A stretch of 64,000 nt of DNA from Pseudomonas fluorescens (GCF_902498195.1 NZ_CABVIY010000001.1:496001-560000); one strand, 5' to 3'; shown: positions 35,046 through 44,337, numbered from the stretch's first letter. Notes: a model not told the origin generated them from the letters alone. Numbers and translations are program-made.

Positions 35046-36191
35046 ATGCTTGCGTCCGCCATTGAGTCGATCGAAACGATCATCGTCGACCTGCCAACCA
35101 TCCGCCCGCACAAGCTGGCGATGCACACCATGCAGAACCAGACCCTGGTGATCATTCGCGTGCGTTGCGCCGATGGCATCGAGGGGATCGGCGAATCCAC
35201 CACCATCGGTGGCCTGGCGTATGGCAATGAAAGCCCTGACAGCATCAAGACCAACATTGACGCGCACTTCGCGCCACTGTTGATCGGCCAGGACAGCGCC
35301 AACGTCAACGCCGCGATGTTGCGCCTGGAGCGCAGCATCCGGGGCAACACGTTCGCCAAGTCGGGTATCGAAACCGCACTGCTCGACGCCCAGGGCAAGC
35401 GCCTCGGCCTGCCGGTCAGCGAATTGCTCGGTGGCCGCGTGCGTGACGCGCTGCCGGTGGCCTGGACCCTGGCCAGCGGCGACACTGAAAAGGACATCGC
35501 CGAAGCGGAAAAAATGCTCGACCTGCGCCGTCACCGTATCTTTAAGCTGAAGATCGGTGCAGGCGAGGTCAACCGCGACCTGGCCCACGTGATTGCGATC
35601 AAGAAAGCCCTGGGCGACCGCGCCAGCGTGCGGGTCGATGTCAACCAGGCCTGGGACGAAGCCGTCGCCTTGCGCGCCTGCCGCATCCTCGGCACCAATG
35701 GCATCGACCTGATCGAGCAACCCATTTCGCGCAACAACCGCGCCGGCATGACGCGCCTCAATGCCATGAGCCCGGCGCCGATCATGGCCGACGAGTCCAT
35801 CGAGTGCGTGGAAGACGCGTTCAACCTGGCCCGCGAAGGCGCGGCCTCGGTGTTCGCCCTGAAAATCGCCAAGAACGGCGGCCCGCGTGCCGTGTTGCGC
35901 ACGGCCTCGATTGCCGAAGCGGCGGGTATCGGTCTGTATGGCGGCACCATGCTCGAAGGGGGCGTGGGCACGATGGCCTCGGCCCAGGCGTTCGTCACCC
36001 TCAACAAACTGGCGTGGGATACCGAGCTGTTCGGCCCGCTGCTGCTGACCGAAGACATTCTCAGCGAACCGCTGGTTTACCGCGATTTCGAGCTGCATGT
36101 GCCGAAGACCCCGGGTCTGGGCCTGAGCCTGGACGAAGAACGCCTGGCGTTTTTCCGTCGCGACAAGACATCCACCATTCATCAAGCCTGA
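35046..36191 (+). CDS. catB: Muconate cycloisomerase
   Basis: 381-residue enolase-superfamily enzyme that turns cis,cis-muconate into (+)-muconolactone. Family features: DLPTIRPHKLAMHTMQNQTL, the KxK acid-base motif in RIFKLKIGAGEV, metal ligands Asp (VRVDVNQAWDE), Glu (DLIEQPISRNNR) and Asp (APIMADESIE), and the second catalytic Lys in VFALKIAKNGG. I use the ATG at 35046 (MLASAIESIET); an ATG four codons upstream (35034) is possible. First of catBCA, controlled by CatR. Confidence 0.95.
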   Translation: MLASAIESIETIIVDLPTIRPHKLAMHTMQNQTLVIIRVRCADGIEGIGESTTIGGLAYGNESPDSIKTNIDAHFAPLLIGQDSANVNAAMLRLERSIRGNTFAKSGIETALLDAQGKRLGLPVSELLGGRVRDALPVAWTLASGDTEKDIAEAEKMLDLRRHRIFKLKIGAGEVNRDLAHVIAIKKALGDRASVRVDVNQAWDEAVALRACRILGTNGIDLIEQPISRNNRAGMTRLNAMSPAPIMADESIECVEDAFNLAREGAASVFALKIAKNGGPRAVLRTASIAEAAGIGLYGGTMLEGGVGTMASAQAFVTLNKLAWDTELFGPLLLTEDILSEPLVYRDFELHVPKTPGLGLSLDEERLAFFRRDKTSTIHQA

Positions 36192-36201
36192 GGAGAGCAT
36201 T

Positions 36202-36492
36202 ATGCTGTTCCACGTAAAGATGACCGTGAATTTGCCGGTCGACATGAACCCAGAACGCGCCGCGCAGCTCAAGGCCGACGAAAAAGCCCTGGCCCAGCGC
36301 CTGCAGGATCAGGGCAAGTGGCGTCACCTGTGGCGCATCGCCGGCCTGTATGCCAACTACAGCGTGTTCGATGTCGACAGCGTCCAGGAACTGCACGATT
36401 TGCTGATGCAACTGCCGCTGTATCCGTACATGGCGATCGAAGTCACCGCGATGTGCCGGCATCCTTCGTCGATTCGCGAGGATGACCGCTGA
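36202..36492 (+). CDS. catC: Muconolactone delta-isomerase
   Basis: 96-residue enzyme with a complete CatC sequence: MLFHVKMTVNLPVDMNP at the N-terminus and VQELHDLLMQLPLYPYM near the C-terminus. It isomerises muconolactone to 3-oxoadipate enol-lactone in the catechol branch of the beta-ketoadipate pathway; the active form is a decamer in the cytoplasm. GAGGAGAGC lies just before the ATG, 10 bp after the catB stop. Confidence 0.96.
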   Translation: MLFHVKMTVNLPVDMNPERAAQLKADEKALAQRLQDQGKWRHLWRIAGLYANYSVFDVDSVQELHDLLMQLPLYPYMAIEVTAMCRHPSSIREDDR

Positions 36493-36546
36493 ACCCAGCC
36501 TGTTCAGTTCGCTATGCCAATAATTACAAGATGAGGAACCCCTGAA

Positions 36547-37476
36547 ATGAACGTCAAGATTTCCCACACTGCCGAAGTCCAGAAATTTCTCGAAGAAGCC
36601 AGCGGCCTGCACAACGACGCCGGCGATCCACGGACCAAGGCCCTGATCTACCGCATCCTGCGTGATTCGGTGAACATCATCGAAGACCTCGCCGTGACCC
36701 CGGAAGAGTTCTGGAAAGCGGTCAACTACCTCAACGTGCTGGGCGCGCGCCAGGAGGCTGGGCTGGTGGTGGCCGGGCTGGGCCTGGAACACTACCTCGA
36801 CCTGCTGATGGACGCCGAAGACGAGCAGGCCGGCAAATCCGGTGGCACCCCGCGCACCATCGAAGGCCCGCTGTACGTGGCCGGCGCGCCGCTGTCGCAA
36901 GGCGAAGCGCGTCTGGATGACGGCGTCGATCCGGGTGTGACCCTGTTCATGCAAGGCCGGGTGTTCAACACCGCTGGCGAACCCCTGGCGGGCGCCGTGG
37001 TGGACGTGTGGCACGCCAACACCGGCGGCACCTACTCGTACTTCGATGCATCGCAATCGGAATTCAACCTGCGCCGCCGCATCGTCACCGACGCCGAAGG
37101 CCGCTACCGTTTCCGCAGCATCGTACCGTCGGGCTACGGCTGCCCGCCGGACGGTCCGACCCAGCAACTGCTCGATCAACTGGGCCGTCACGGCCAGCGT
37201 CCGGCGCACGTGCACTTCTTCATTTCCGCACCGGATCATCGCCACCTGACCACCCAGATCAACCTGGATGGCGAGAAGTACCTGCACGACGATTTCGCCT
37301 ACGCCACCCGCGACGAGCTGATCGCCAAGATCACCTTCAGCGAAGACCAGGCCCGTGCAGCGGCCTACGGTGTCAGCGGTCGTTTTGCCGAGATCGAATT
37401 CGATTTCACCCTGCAATCGTCCGCCCAGCCTGAAGAGCAGCAGCGTCACGAGCGGGTACGTGCGCTGGAGGATTGA
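36547..37476 (+). CDS. catA: Catechol 1,2-dioxygenase (intradiol)
   Basis: 309-residue non-heme Fe(III) intradiol dioxygenase that opens catechol to cis,cis-muconate. The four iron ligands are visible: Tyr163 (GTYSYFD), Tyr197 (PSGYGCPP), His221 and His223 (AHVHFF). The N-terminal dimerisation part (MNVKISHTAEVQKFLEEASG) is complete. It is third in catBCA with a 54-bp gap after catC, and a ribosome site (GAGGAAC) at 36532. Length fits the family. Confidence 0.96.
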   Translation: MNVKISHTAEVQKFLEEASGLHNDAGDPRTKALIYRILRDSVNIIEDLAVTPEEFWKAVNYLNVLGARQEAGLVVAGLGLEHYLDLLMDAEDEQAGKSGGTPRTIEGPLYVAGAPLSQGEARLDDGVDPGVTLFMQGRVFNTAGEPLAGAVVDVWHANTGGTYSYFDASQSEFNLRRRIVTDAEGRYRFRSIVPSGYGCPPDGPTQQLLDQLGRHGQRPAHVHFFISAPDHRHLTTQINLDGEKYLHDDFAYATRDELIAKITFSEDQARAAAYGVSGRFAEIEFDFTLQSSAQPEEQQRHERVRALED

Positions 37477-37536
37477 TTCCTTGAGCTGCTCGCGATGTGG
37501 GCATCGGCTTCAACATTGATGTTGACTGATACACCG

Positions 37537-37624
37537 CTTTCGCGAGCAAGCCCGCTCCCACCTTTGACCCTATTGCTCCTGAAGAAATACGGTCGAATGT
37601 GGGAGCGGGCTTGCTCGCGAAAAG
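37537..37624. repeat. Paired REP element (class A REPIN)
   Basis: Inverted class A pair (CTTTCGCGAGCAAGCCCGCT and complement). Just upstream, between the catA stop and about 37530, a partial class A fragment (CTGCTCGCGATGTGGGC) suggests an older, decaying copy in tandem. Confidence 0.88.
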
Positions 37625-37719
37625 GCCATAAGGTCCACATATCAGCCCAATGACACAACGCCACCCTTACTGCTCTAGAATGACCTGATACACCCTATAA
37701 CAACAACGAGAGTGACCCG

Positions 37720-38679
37720 ATGATGCAAGCGCAACTGTTGAGTCAGCGCAGCGCCATATTCGACCATGCCGACCCGTACGCGGTGTCGGGGTACGTCAAT
37801 CAGCATGTCGGTAATCATTGCATCCTCATGCCTCGCGCCGGGCACCCCCTGGCCAGCCTCAATCATCGCAAATTCGCCAGCCTCGACCTGTGCCGTATCA
37901 GCTACGGCGGCAGCGTTCGCGTCACTTCGGGCGCGCTGGAAACCATCTATCACCTGCAAGTGTTGTTGCGCGGCAATTGCCTGTGGCGCGGTCACGGTCA
38001 GGAGCATTACTTCGCCCCCGGCGAGCTGCTGCTGATCAATCCCGACGACCCGGTCGACCTGACGTATTCCGACGATTGCGAAAAATTCATCCTCAAGGTG
38101 CCCACGTCCCTGCTTGAGTCCGTCTGCAACGAGCAGCGCTGGCGCTATCCGGGGCAGGGCGTGCGGTTTGTGGAAAACCGCTATCAGCTCAACGAGCTGG
38201 AAGGTTTCGTCAACCTGCTGGCGATGATTTGCCAGGAGGCCGAGGCCACCGAGCAGATTCCCCGGGTGCAGGAGCATTACGCGCAGATCATCGTCAGCAA
38301 GATGCTCAGCCTGATGAAGACCAACGTCAGCCGGCTGGAAATCGGCTCGCAGGCCGCCACGTTCGACGCGATTGCCGATTACATTGCCAGGAACCTCAAG
38401 CAAGACATCGACAGCGAAGAACTGGCGCGCCAGGCCAGCATGAGCCTGCGCTCGTTGTACGGCCTGTTCGAGCGCAACGCGAGCACCACGCCGAAAAACT
38501 ACATCCGCCAGAAACGCCTGGAGCGGGTCAACGCGTGCCTCAGCGACCCGACCTGCAACGTGCGCAACGTCACTGAAATCGCCATGGACTATGGCTTCCT
38601 GCACCTGGGACGGTTCTCCGACAGCTATCGCAAACAGTTCGGCGAATTGCCGTCCGACACCCTCAAGCGCCGGCACTGA
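37720..38679 (+). CDS. benR: AraC/XylS-family activator of benzoate genes
   Basis: 319-residue regulator of the XylS/BenR group. The sensor domain is residues 1 to about 200 (ASLDLCRISYGGSVRVTSG), and the DNA-binding AraC domain with two HTH motifs is about 215-319 (EELARQASMSLRSLYGLFER and TEIAMDYGFLHLGRFSDSYR). BenR binds benzoate and activates benABCD. It lies directly upstream of benA, with two matching direct-repeat sites in between. ATGATG at 37720; the first ATG is used. Confidence 0.93.
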   Translation: MMQAQLLSQRSAIFDHADPYAVSGYVNQHVGNHCILMPRAGHPLASLNHRKFASLDLCRISYGGSVRVTSGALETIYHLQVLLRGNCLWRGHGQEHYFAPGELLLINPDDPVDLTYSDDCEKFILKVPTSLLESVCNEQRWRYPGQGVRFVENRYQLNELEGFVNLLAMICQEAEATEQIPRVQEHYAQIIVSKMLSLMKTNVSRLEIGSQAATFDAIADYIARNLKQDIDSEELARQASMSLRSLYGLFERNASTTPKNYIRQKRLERVNACLSDPTCNVRNVTEIAMDYGFLHLGRFSDSYRKQFGELPSDTLKRRH

Positions 38680-38692
38680 AACACAAGGCCCC

Positions 38693-38781
38693 CCTGTAGG
38701 AGCTGCCGCAGGCTGCGATCTTTTGATTTTGTTTTTAAAAGACAAGATCAACAGATCGCAGCCTGCGGCAGCTCCTACAGG
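38693..38781. repeat. REPIN (class B)
   Basis: Inverted class B pair (CCTGTAGGAGCTGCCGCAGG and complement) directly after benR. It ends 13 bp before the first BenR half-box, so it is placed within the benA regulatory region rather than clear of it. Confidence 0.92.
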
Positions 38782-38794
38782 GCGTCGGCGCCCT

Positions 38795-38830
38795 TGCACA
38801 AAACGGATAGAGGTCTGCACCCCGCGGATA
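38795..38830 (+). promoter_or_regulatory. Two XylS/BenR direct-repeat sites
   Basis: Two copies of TGCA-N6-GGATA occur at 38795-38809 and 38816-38830, same strand, exactly 21 bp apart (two helical turns). This is the arrangement of XylS sites at the Pm promoter (TGCA-N6-GGNTA). They lie 65-100 bp before the benA ATG, with a TAGCAT-type -10 candidate at 38852-38857. Confidence 0.88.
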
Positions 38831-38894
38831 GTCCACCCCATTGCCCCGTCCTAGCATGAGCCTTGCCTGAACAATAACAATGGAGGCGGCGGCC

Positions 38895-40259
38895 ATGACC
38901 CTGCGACCCGAATACCTTGAGTCCCTGCTTGAAGACGACCCTGCCCAAGGCATCTATCGCTGCAAGCGTGAGATGTTCACCGACCCGCGCCTGTTTGACC
39001 TGGAGATGAAACACATCTTCGAAGGCAACTGGCTGTATCTGGCCCACGAGAGCCAGATCCCCAATATCAACGATTTCTACACCACCACCATGGGGCGCCA
39101 GTCGATCTTCATCGCGCGCAACAAGGACGGTGTGCTCAACGCCTTCATCAACGCCTGCAGTCACCGCGGCGCGACCCTGTGCCGGCACAAGTCCGGCAAC
39201 AAGAGTTCCTACACCTGTCCGTTCCACGGCTGGACCTTCAACAACTCCGGCAAGCTGCTCAAGGTCAAGGACCCGGCGAACGCCGGCTACCCGTCGAGCT
39301 TCAACTGCGAAGGCTCCCACGACCTGACCAAGGTTGCGCGGTTCGAGTCCTATCGCGGCTTCCTGTTTGGCAGCCTGAACGCTGATGTGCTGCCCCTGGT
39401 CGAGCACCTGGGCGAGTCGGCGAAGATCATCGACATGATCGTCGACCAGTCCGCCGACGGCCTGGAAGTGCTGCGCGGTTCGTCCAGCTACATCTACGAA
39501 GGCAACTGGAAACTCACCGCCGAAAACGGTGCCGACGGCTATCACGTCAGCTCGGTGCACTGGAACTACGCCGCCACCCAGAACCAGCGCAAGCAGCGCG
39601 AGGCCGGTGATGCCAACCCGACCATGAGCGCCGGCAGCTGGGCCAAGCAGGGCGGCGGTTTCTACTCCTTCGACAAGGGCCACATGCTGCTCTGGACCCG
39701 TTGGGCCAACCCCGAGGACCGTCCGCTGTACGAACGTCGCGACGAACTGGCCCAGGACTTCGGCCAGGCGCGCGCCGACTGGATGATCGAGAACTCGCGC
39801 AACCTGTGCCTGTACCCGAACGTGTACCTGATGGACCAGTTCAGCTCGCAGATCCGCATCGCCCGGCCGATCTCGGTCGACCGCACGGAAATCACCATTT
39901 ATTGCATCGCCCCCAAAGGCGAAAGCGATCACGCGCGCTCCAGCCGGATTCGCCAGTACGAGGATTTCTTCAACGTCAGCGGCATGGCCACCCCGGACGA
40001 CCTGGAAGAGTTCCGCTCCTGCCAGACCAGCTACCAGGGCAGCGTCACCACCTGGAACGACATGTCTCGCGGCGCCGAGCACTGGATCGAAGGCGCCGAT
40101 GACGCCGCCAAGGAAATCGACCTGCACCCGTTGCTCAGCGGCGTGCGCACCGAAGACGAAGGCCTGTTCGTGCTGCAACACAAATACTGGCAGCAGACCA
40201 TGCTCAAGGCCCTGGCGGCCGAGCAGTCGACGTTGATCGCCGTGGAGGACGTGCAATGA
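38895..40259 (+). CDS. benA: Benzoate 1,2-dioxygenase, large (alpha) subunit
   Basis: 454-residue oxygenase component that dihydroxylates benzoate at C1-C2. The Rieske [2Fe-2S] ligands are Cys88, His90, Cys108 and His111 (CSHRGATLC and TCPFHGW). The mononuclear iron site shows [14 protein letters not shown] choose the ATG at 38895 because TGGAGG lies 9 bp before it; an ATG 5 codons upstream has no such site. The stop overlaps the benB start by 4 bp. It is the first gene of the operon activated by BenR. Confidence 0.96.
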   Translation: MTLRPEYLESLLEDDPAQGIYRCKREMFTDPRLFDLEMKHIFEGNWLYLAHESQIPNINDFYTTTMGRQSIFIARNKDGVLNAFINACSHRGATLCRHKSGNKSSYTCPFHGWTFNNSGKLLKVKDPANAGYPSSFNCEGSHDLTKVARFESYRGFLFGSLNADVLPLVEHLGESAKIIDMIVDQSADGLEVLRGSSSYIYEGNWKLTAENGADGYHVSSVHWNYAATQNQRKQREAGDANPTMSAGSWAKQGGGFYSFDKGHMLLWTRWANPEDRPLYERRDELAQDFGQARADWMIENSRNLCLYPNVYLMDQFSSQIRIARPISVDRTEITIYCIAPKGESDHARSSRIRQYEDFFNVSGMATPDDLEEFRSCQTSYQGSVTTWNDMSRGAEHWIEGADDAAKEIDLHPLLSGVRTEDEGLFVLQHKYWQQTMLKALAAEQSTLIAVEDVQ

Positions 40260-40744
40260 CCATTTCCTTTGATGCCGTGCGCGACTTCCTCTACCGCGAA
40301 GCGCGTTACCTCGATGACCGGCAATGGGACGAGTGGCTGGAGCTGTACGCCCCGGACGCCACGTTCTGGATGCCGTCCTGGGACGACAACGACGAATTGA
40401 CCGAAGACCCGCAGCGGGAAATCTCGCTGATCTGGTACGGCAACCGCACCGGCCTGGAAGACCGCATCTTCCGCATCAAGACCGAGCGTTCCAGCGCGAG
40501 CGTCCCGGATACGCGCACCTCTCACAACATCAGCAACATCGAGCTGCTGGAACAGGCCGACGGTATATGCAAGGTGCGCTTCAACTGGCACACCCTGAGC
40601 TTTCGCTACAAGACCGTCGACAGCTACTTCGGCAGCAGCTTCTACACCCTTGATGTGCGCGGTGAAAACCCGCTGATCAAGGCCAAGAAAGTGATCCTGA
40701 AGAACGACTACGTTCGCCAGGTCATCGATGTTTACCACTTGTGA
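40256..40744 (+). CDS. benB: Benzoate 1,2-dioxygenase, small (beta) subunit
   Basis: 162-residue beta subunit of the hydroxylase, with the family N-terminus ([20 protein letters not shown]) and C-terminus ([19 protein letters not shown]). It has no cofactor and shapes the alpha3beta3 complex. Its ATG overlaps the benA stop (ATGA), giving coupled translation and equal subunit amounts. Confidence 0.96.
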   Translation: MTISFDAVRDFLYREARYLDDRQWDEWLELYAPDATFWMPSWDDNDELTEDPQREISLIWYGNRTGLEDRIFRIKTERSSASVPDTRTSHNISNIELLEQADGICKVRFNWHTLSFRYKTVDSYFGSSFYTLDVRGENPLIKAKKVILKNDYVRQVIDVYHL

Positions 40745-40754
40745 GGCTGCCGTC

Positions 40755-41768
40755 ATGACCCATTCCATCGCATTCAATTTCGAAGACGGCGTCACCCGGT
40801 TCATCGACGCCAATGCCGGCGAAACCGTGGCCGATGCCGCGTACCGCCAGGGCATCAACATCCCGCTGGACTGCCGTGACGGCGCCTGCGGCACCTGCAA
40901 GTGTTTCGCCGAGGCCGGCACCTACGACCTGGGCGAGGAATACATCGAAGATGCCCTCAGCCCTGAAGAGGCAGAAAAGGGCTTTGTCCTGACTTGCCAG
41001 ATGCGCGCCAAGAGCGATTGCGTGGTGCGCGTGCCGACGTCCTCGGAAGTCTGCCGCACCCGCCAGGCCAGCTACGACGCCACCATCAGCGCCGTGCGCC
41101 AGTTGTCCGACAGCACCATCGCGCTCTCCATCAAGGGTGAATCGTTGAGCAAGCTGGCGTTCCTGCCGGGGCAATACGTGAACCTGGGGATTCCCGGCAG
41201 CGAGCAGACCCGCGCCTATTCGTTCAGCTCGTTGCAGCGCGACGGCGAAGTCAGATTCCTGATCCGCAACGTGCCGGGCGGCCTGATGAGCAGCTTCCTG
41301 ACCGGCATGGCCAAGGCCGGCGATAGCATGAGCCTGGCCGGGCCCCTGGGCAGTTTTTACCTGCGCGACATTCGTCGTCCGCTGTTGTTGCTGGCCGGCG
41401 GCACCGGCCTGGCGCCGTTCACCGCGATGCTGGAGAAAATCGCCGAGCAGGGCAGCGAGCATCCGCTGCATCTGATCTACGGCGTGACCCACGATTTCGA
41501 CCTGGTGGAAATGGATCGACTGGAAGCGTTCGCCGCACGTATCCCTAACTTCACTTACAGCGCGTGTGTGGCCAGCCCCGACAGCCAGCACCCGCTCAAG
41601 GGCTACGTGACCCAGCACATCGAGCCCAGGCACCTGAACGATGGCGACGTCGACGTCTACCTGTGCGGCCCGCCGCCGATGGTGGAAGCGGTCAGCCAGT
41701 ACATCGGCGAGCAAGGCATCCAGCCGGCGAACTTCTACTACGAAAAATTTGCCGCCAGCGCGGCGTGA
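40755..41768 (+). CDS. benC: Benzoate 1,2-dioxygenase electron transfer component
   Basis: 337-residue reductase. An N-terminal plant-type ferredoxin domain has the Cys cluster in DCRDGACGTCKC with a fourth Cys in LTCQM. A FAD domain follows (TRAYSFSS) and then an NADH domain (LLLAGGTGLAPF, and VYLCGPPPMVEAV). It passes electrons from NADH to BenAB. The ATG at 40755 gives the standard N-terminus; an upstream in-frame start overlaps benB. A REPIN follows before benD. Confidence 0.96.
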   Translation: MTHSIAFNFEDGVTRFIDANAGETVADAAYRQGINIPLDCRDGACGTCKCFAEAGTYDLGEEYIEDALSPEEAEKGFVLTCQMRAKSDCVVRVPTSSEVCRTRQASYDATISAVRQLSDSTIALSIKGESLSKLAFLPGQYVNLGIPGSEQTRAYSFSSLQRDGEVRFLIRNVPGGLMSSFLTGMAKAGDSMSLAGPLGSFYLRDIRRPLLLLAGGTGLAPFTAMLEKIAEQGSEHPLHLIYGVTHDFDLVEMDRLEAFAARIPNFTYSACVASPDSQHPLKGYVTQHIEPRHLNDGDVDVYLCGPPPMVEAVSQYIGEQGIQPANFYYEKFAASAA

Positions 41769-41800
41769 ATCGTGCGGTTGAGGGGTGGCAACGATTCAAT

Positions 41801-41888
41801 GTGGGAGCGGGCTTGCTCGCGAAGACGGCGGAACATTCAACATCGGTGCTAGCTGTCAGACCGCTTTCGCGAGCAAGCCCGCTCCCAC
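41801..41888. repeat. Paired REP element (class A REPIN) inside the ben operon
   Basis: Inverted class A pair with a 38-bp loop, between benC and benD in a 171-bp gap. In related ben operons benC and benD lie much closer, so it looks like an insertion within the operon. Confidence 0.9.
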
Positions 41889-41939
41889 AGTTGATCGATG
41901 TCGCACGCTGATACCGGGCACGACAAAGAGAGGTTCTAC

Positions 41940-42713
41940 ATGAACAGATTCCAAGACAAAGTCGCGCTGATCACCGGGGCTGCCCAGGGCATCGGTCGGC
42001 GCGTGGCCGAGCGCATGGCCGCGGAAGGGGCGAAGTTGATCCTGGTCGACCGCTCCGACCTGGTGTTCGAGGTGCAGAAGGCGCTGGGGCAGGGCAGCCA
42101 GGTCCTGGCGCTGACCGCCGACCTTGAGCAATACGAAGAATGCAGCCGGGTGATGCAAACCGCTGTCGAGCGCTTCGGTCGGCTCGACGTGCTGGTCAAT
42201 AACGTCGGCGGCACGATCTGGGCCAAGCCGTTCGAGCACTATGAGGCGTCGCAGATCGAGGCCGAGGTCCGCCGCTCGCTGTTCCCGACCTTGTGGTGCT
42301 GCCACGCGGCGCTGCCGTTCATGCTGGAGCAGGGCAGCGGGGCGATCGTCAACGTTTCGTCGATCGCCACCCGCAGCGTCAATCGCGTGCCCTATGGCGC
42401 GGCGAAGGGTGGGGTGAATGCGCTGACCGCGTGCCTGGCGTTCGAAACCGCCGGTCGTGGCGTGCGGGTCAATGCCACCGCGCCCGGTGGCACCGATGCG
42501 CCGCCGCGCGTCATTCCGCGCAACAGCGCCGAGCAGAGTGCGCAGGAGAAAGTCTGGTATCAGCAAATTGTCGACCAGACCCTGGACAGCAGTTTGATGA
42601 AGCGTTATGGCACGCTGGATGAGCAGGCAGGGGCTATTTTGTTCCTGGCCAGCGACGACGCGTCGTACATCACCGGCATGGTCATGCCGGTGGGCGGCGG
42701 CGATCAGGGCTGA
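41940..42713 (+). CDS. benD: Benzoate cis-diol dehydrogenase
   Basis: 257-residue short-chain dehydrogenase that oxidises and decarboxylates the benzoate cis-diol to catechol. SDR motifs: GAAQGIGRRV (NAD site), NNVGG, and the catalytic Ser in VNVSSIATRSVNRVPYGAAKG (Tyr and Lys in YGAAK). The start at 41940 (MNRFQDKVALITGAA) is preceded by GAGAGG. It ends the ben operon. No benzoate transporter follows, only a divergent Nudix gene. Confidence 0.95.
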   Translation: MNRFQDKVALITGAAQGIGRRVAERMAAEGAKLILVDRSDLVFEVQKALGQGSQVLALTADLEQYEECSRVMQTAVERFGRLDVLVNNVGGTIWAKPFEHYEASQIEAEVRRSLFPTLWCCHAALPFMLEQGSGAIVNVSSIATRSVNRVPYGAAKGGVNALTACLAFETAGRGVRVNATAPGGTDAPPRVIPRNSAEQSAQEKVWYQQIVDQTLDSSLMKRYGTLDEQAGAILFLASDDASYITGMVMPVGGGDQG

Positions 42714-42724
42714 GTCACCGGCTG

Positions 42725-43087
42725 CTACAAGCGACGCTGAAACGCTCTGACGATCCTCAGTGTGGCGTCGCTGGTGCTCAGGTTCTGCACCGCGTCCAGC
42801 GGAAACCAGATGCAATCGAAGATTTCATTCTGTGGCCGCGCCTGATCCAGATTGATCACCGAGGCTTCGTAGACATGGTGTCGGGTGCCGCGGGTTTCCA
42901 GCACCATCAGGTACAGCATGTCGTCGGCGTCAAGCCCGGTTTCTTCCTGGAGTTCGCGCGTAGCCGCGTCGGCCGTGGTTTCACCGGGCTCGACGGTTCC
43001 ACCGGGCAATGCCCAGCGGCCTCTCGGTTTGCGCACCAGCAGAATGTGGCGGTCCTGCTCGCAAATGACGGTGGCGCGTACTTTCAT
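42725..43087 (-). CDS. Nudix hydrolase (ADP-ribose pyrophosphatase-like)
   Basis: 120-residue Nudix enzyme with a complete box: [18 protein letters not shown] followed by QEETGL. The N-terminus is [18 protein letters not shown]. It converges on benD with a 12-bp gap and is transcribed from a short AT-rich promoter region at 43088-43140. Substrate unknown. Confidence 0.86.
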   Translation of the reverse strand: MKVRATVICEQDRHILLVRKPRGRWALPGGTVEPGETTADAATRELQEETGLDADDMLYLMVLETRGTRHHVYEASVINLDQARPQNEIFDCIWFPLDAVQNLSTSDATLRIVRAFQRRL

Positions 43088-43302
43088 GTGTGACCTGTTT
43101 GACGTTTGTCATGAAACAGTAACAAAACTGCAATATTCGCGCCGGATCCGATTCGCCGGATGTAGCTGTTTTGAGTGGATGAACGGCCTGAAAGTGCAAT
43201 TGAATGCCGTCCTCCTGACACGACGTCTGGTCGGCCTTTCAGCCAAGGGTAGGTGTAAGGTAGGCACGTTAGCCTTGGATATCATTGCCGATGGAGGTGA
43301 CC

Positions 43303-43494
43303 ATGAGTGTTCCGATGCTGAACAAAATGCACATGAACGGTTATGACGTACTCAGCGTGAACAACGGCCCATGGCGGGTCTGCACCAAGGGTGATCGGCT
43401 CGGCTCTTTTGGCAGCCGGGAAGAAGCACTGGCCTTTGCGGCGACCCTGCCCGGCTACCGATCGCGGTCGAGCAAGCAGGGGCGCAGTCAGTAG
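43303..43494 (+). CDS. Small protein, possibly DUF2188-like
   Basis: 63-residue protein with the core NNGPWRVCTKGDRLGSFGSR, followed by EEALAFAATLPGY. Short proteins of this shape (a beta hairpin then an alanine-rich helix) resemble DUF2188. GGAGGTGACC sits at good spacing before the ATG at 43303. Function unknown; a G/C-rich hairpin follows near 43518-43540 (GCCCCGGCATGCCCGGGGC) and ends in TTTATTTTT, which is a good terminator. Confidence 0.65.
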   Translation: MSVPMLNKMHMNGYDVLSVNNGPWRVCTKGDRLGSFGSREEALAFAATLPGYRSRSSKQGRSQ

Positions 43495-43515
43495 CCTGGT
43501 CCTCGACACCTTCAA

Positions 43516-43545
43516 GCCCCGGCATGCCCGGGGCTTTATTTTTGC
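43516..43545 (+). terminator. Rho-independent terminator
   Basis: The stem GCCCCGG / CCGGGGC (with a CATGC loop) is followed by TTTATTTTT. It ends the small plus-strand gene at 43494 and lies against the 3' end of the osmE-like gene. Confidence 0.75.
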
Positions 43546-43549
43546 AGGG

Positions 43550-43903
43550 TCAATACCCGCCGCCGCCACTGGAACGGGAGGGTTCCCTGGCTTTCTGCTG
43601 CGCGTTGCTCCATTCGGCGCACGTCATGAAGCCCTTGTGATCAACCTTGCCCCGGCTGTCGAAGCTGACGTTGTAAGGTTGCCGATAGCCCGGCTGGAGC
43701 AGCTTGTAGTCGAAGCAAATGCCGGGTTCGACGGTGCGGGCGGTCGTGGCCAGCGGTGGGCCGCCGATTTGCTGGACTTGCTCCTGGCTCATGCCGGTCT
43801 CGACCCTGGCCACCAGCGGCTGGTCGCGAAAGACTTGAGAATCGGTGTTGCAGCCTGCCAACGCCGTCAGTGCGATGACAACCGTGGACAGAAGCTTGTG
43901 CAT
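43550..43903 (-). CDS. osmE: OsmE-like outer-membrane lipoprotein (SmpA/OmlA fold)
   Basis: 117-residue lipoprotein with a lipobox at the end of its signal sequence (TALAGCNTDSQ). Residues about 30-95 match the OsmE/SmpA domain: VARVETGMSQEQVQQIGGPP and HKGFMTCAEWSNAQ, the latter resembling the GYQTCAEYD end of E. coli OsmE. The tail is Ser/Gly-rich (RSSGGGGY). OsmE is induced by osmotic stress. It is close to another small minus-strand gene at 43917, and 43 bp before the terminator of the facing gene. Confidence 0.75.
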   Translation of the reverse strand: MHKLLSTVVIALTALAGCNTDSQVFRDQPLVARVETGMSQEQVQQIGGPPLATTARTVEPGICFDYKLLQPGYRQPYNVSFDSRGKVDHKGFMTCAEWSNAQQKAREPSRSSGGGGY

Positions 43904-43916
43904 GGCCGTGCTCCCG

Positions 43917-44156
43917 TTATTGAGCCTTGTTTCGGCTGATGACCTTGGCCTTCACTTCCTCCGCGTAGCCCGTCAGCCGTTCTTCATCGCCCTGAAACAA
44001 ATCGCAGAGTCTCTGCACGGCCTGGGCATCGACCTCATTCCCGGCCTGGCGCAGCTGCTGCGCGATGCGCAACAGTTCCACCGCCGACCACCGCAGGTCC
44101 GACGCCAGGCCCTGCAAGTCGCGCCGAAGCGCTTGTTCCGATTCGTTAAGCCACAT
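43917..44156 (-). CDS. Small helical protein of unknown function
   Basis: 79-residue, highly charged helical protein (MWLNESEQALRRDLQGLASD ... DEERLTGYAEEVKAKVISRN). A clear AGGAGG ribosome site precedes the ATG at 44156. It is 13 bp upstream of the osmE-like gene, so the two probably share a transcript. No family recognised. Confidence 0.65.
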   Translation of the reverse strand: MWLNESEQALRRDLQGLASDLRWSAVELLRIAQQLRQAGNEVDAQAVQRLCDLFQGDEERLTGYAEEVKAKVISRNKAQ

Positions 44157-44337
44157 GGTCACCTCCTGCCATCTTGCGCTACAAAATTCTAGTCCCATTT
44201 ACGCGGGCGGGCGCTTGTGTTCGTCCGATCCTGGGCGACGTCCTTTGGTCGGGAAATTTGCGCGATCGGGAAAATTCGCTGTCGTAGTCCAGTACCGGAT
44301 TTTTTTCCGGTTTTTCGCCAGGGCGGGTCCGTTCAAT

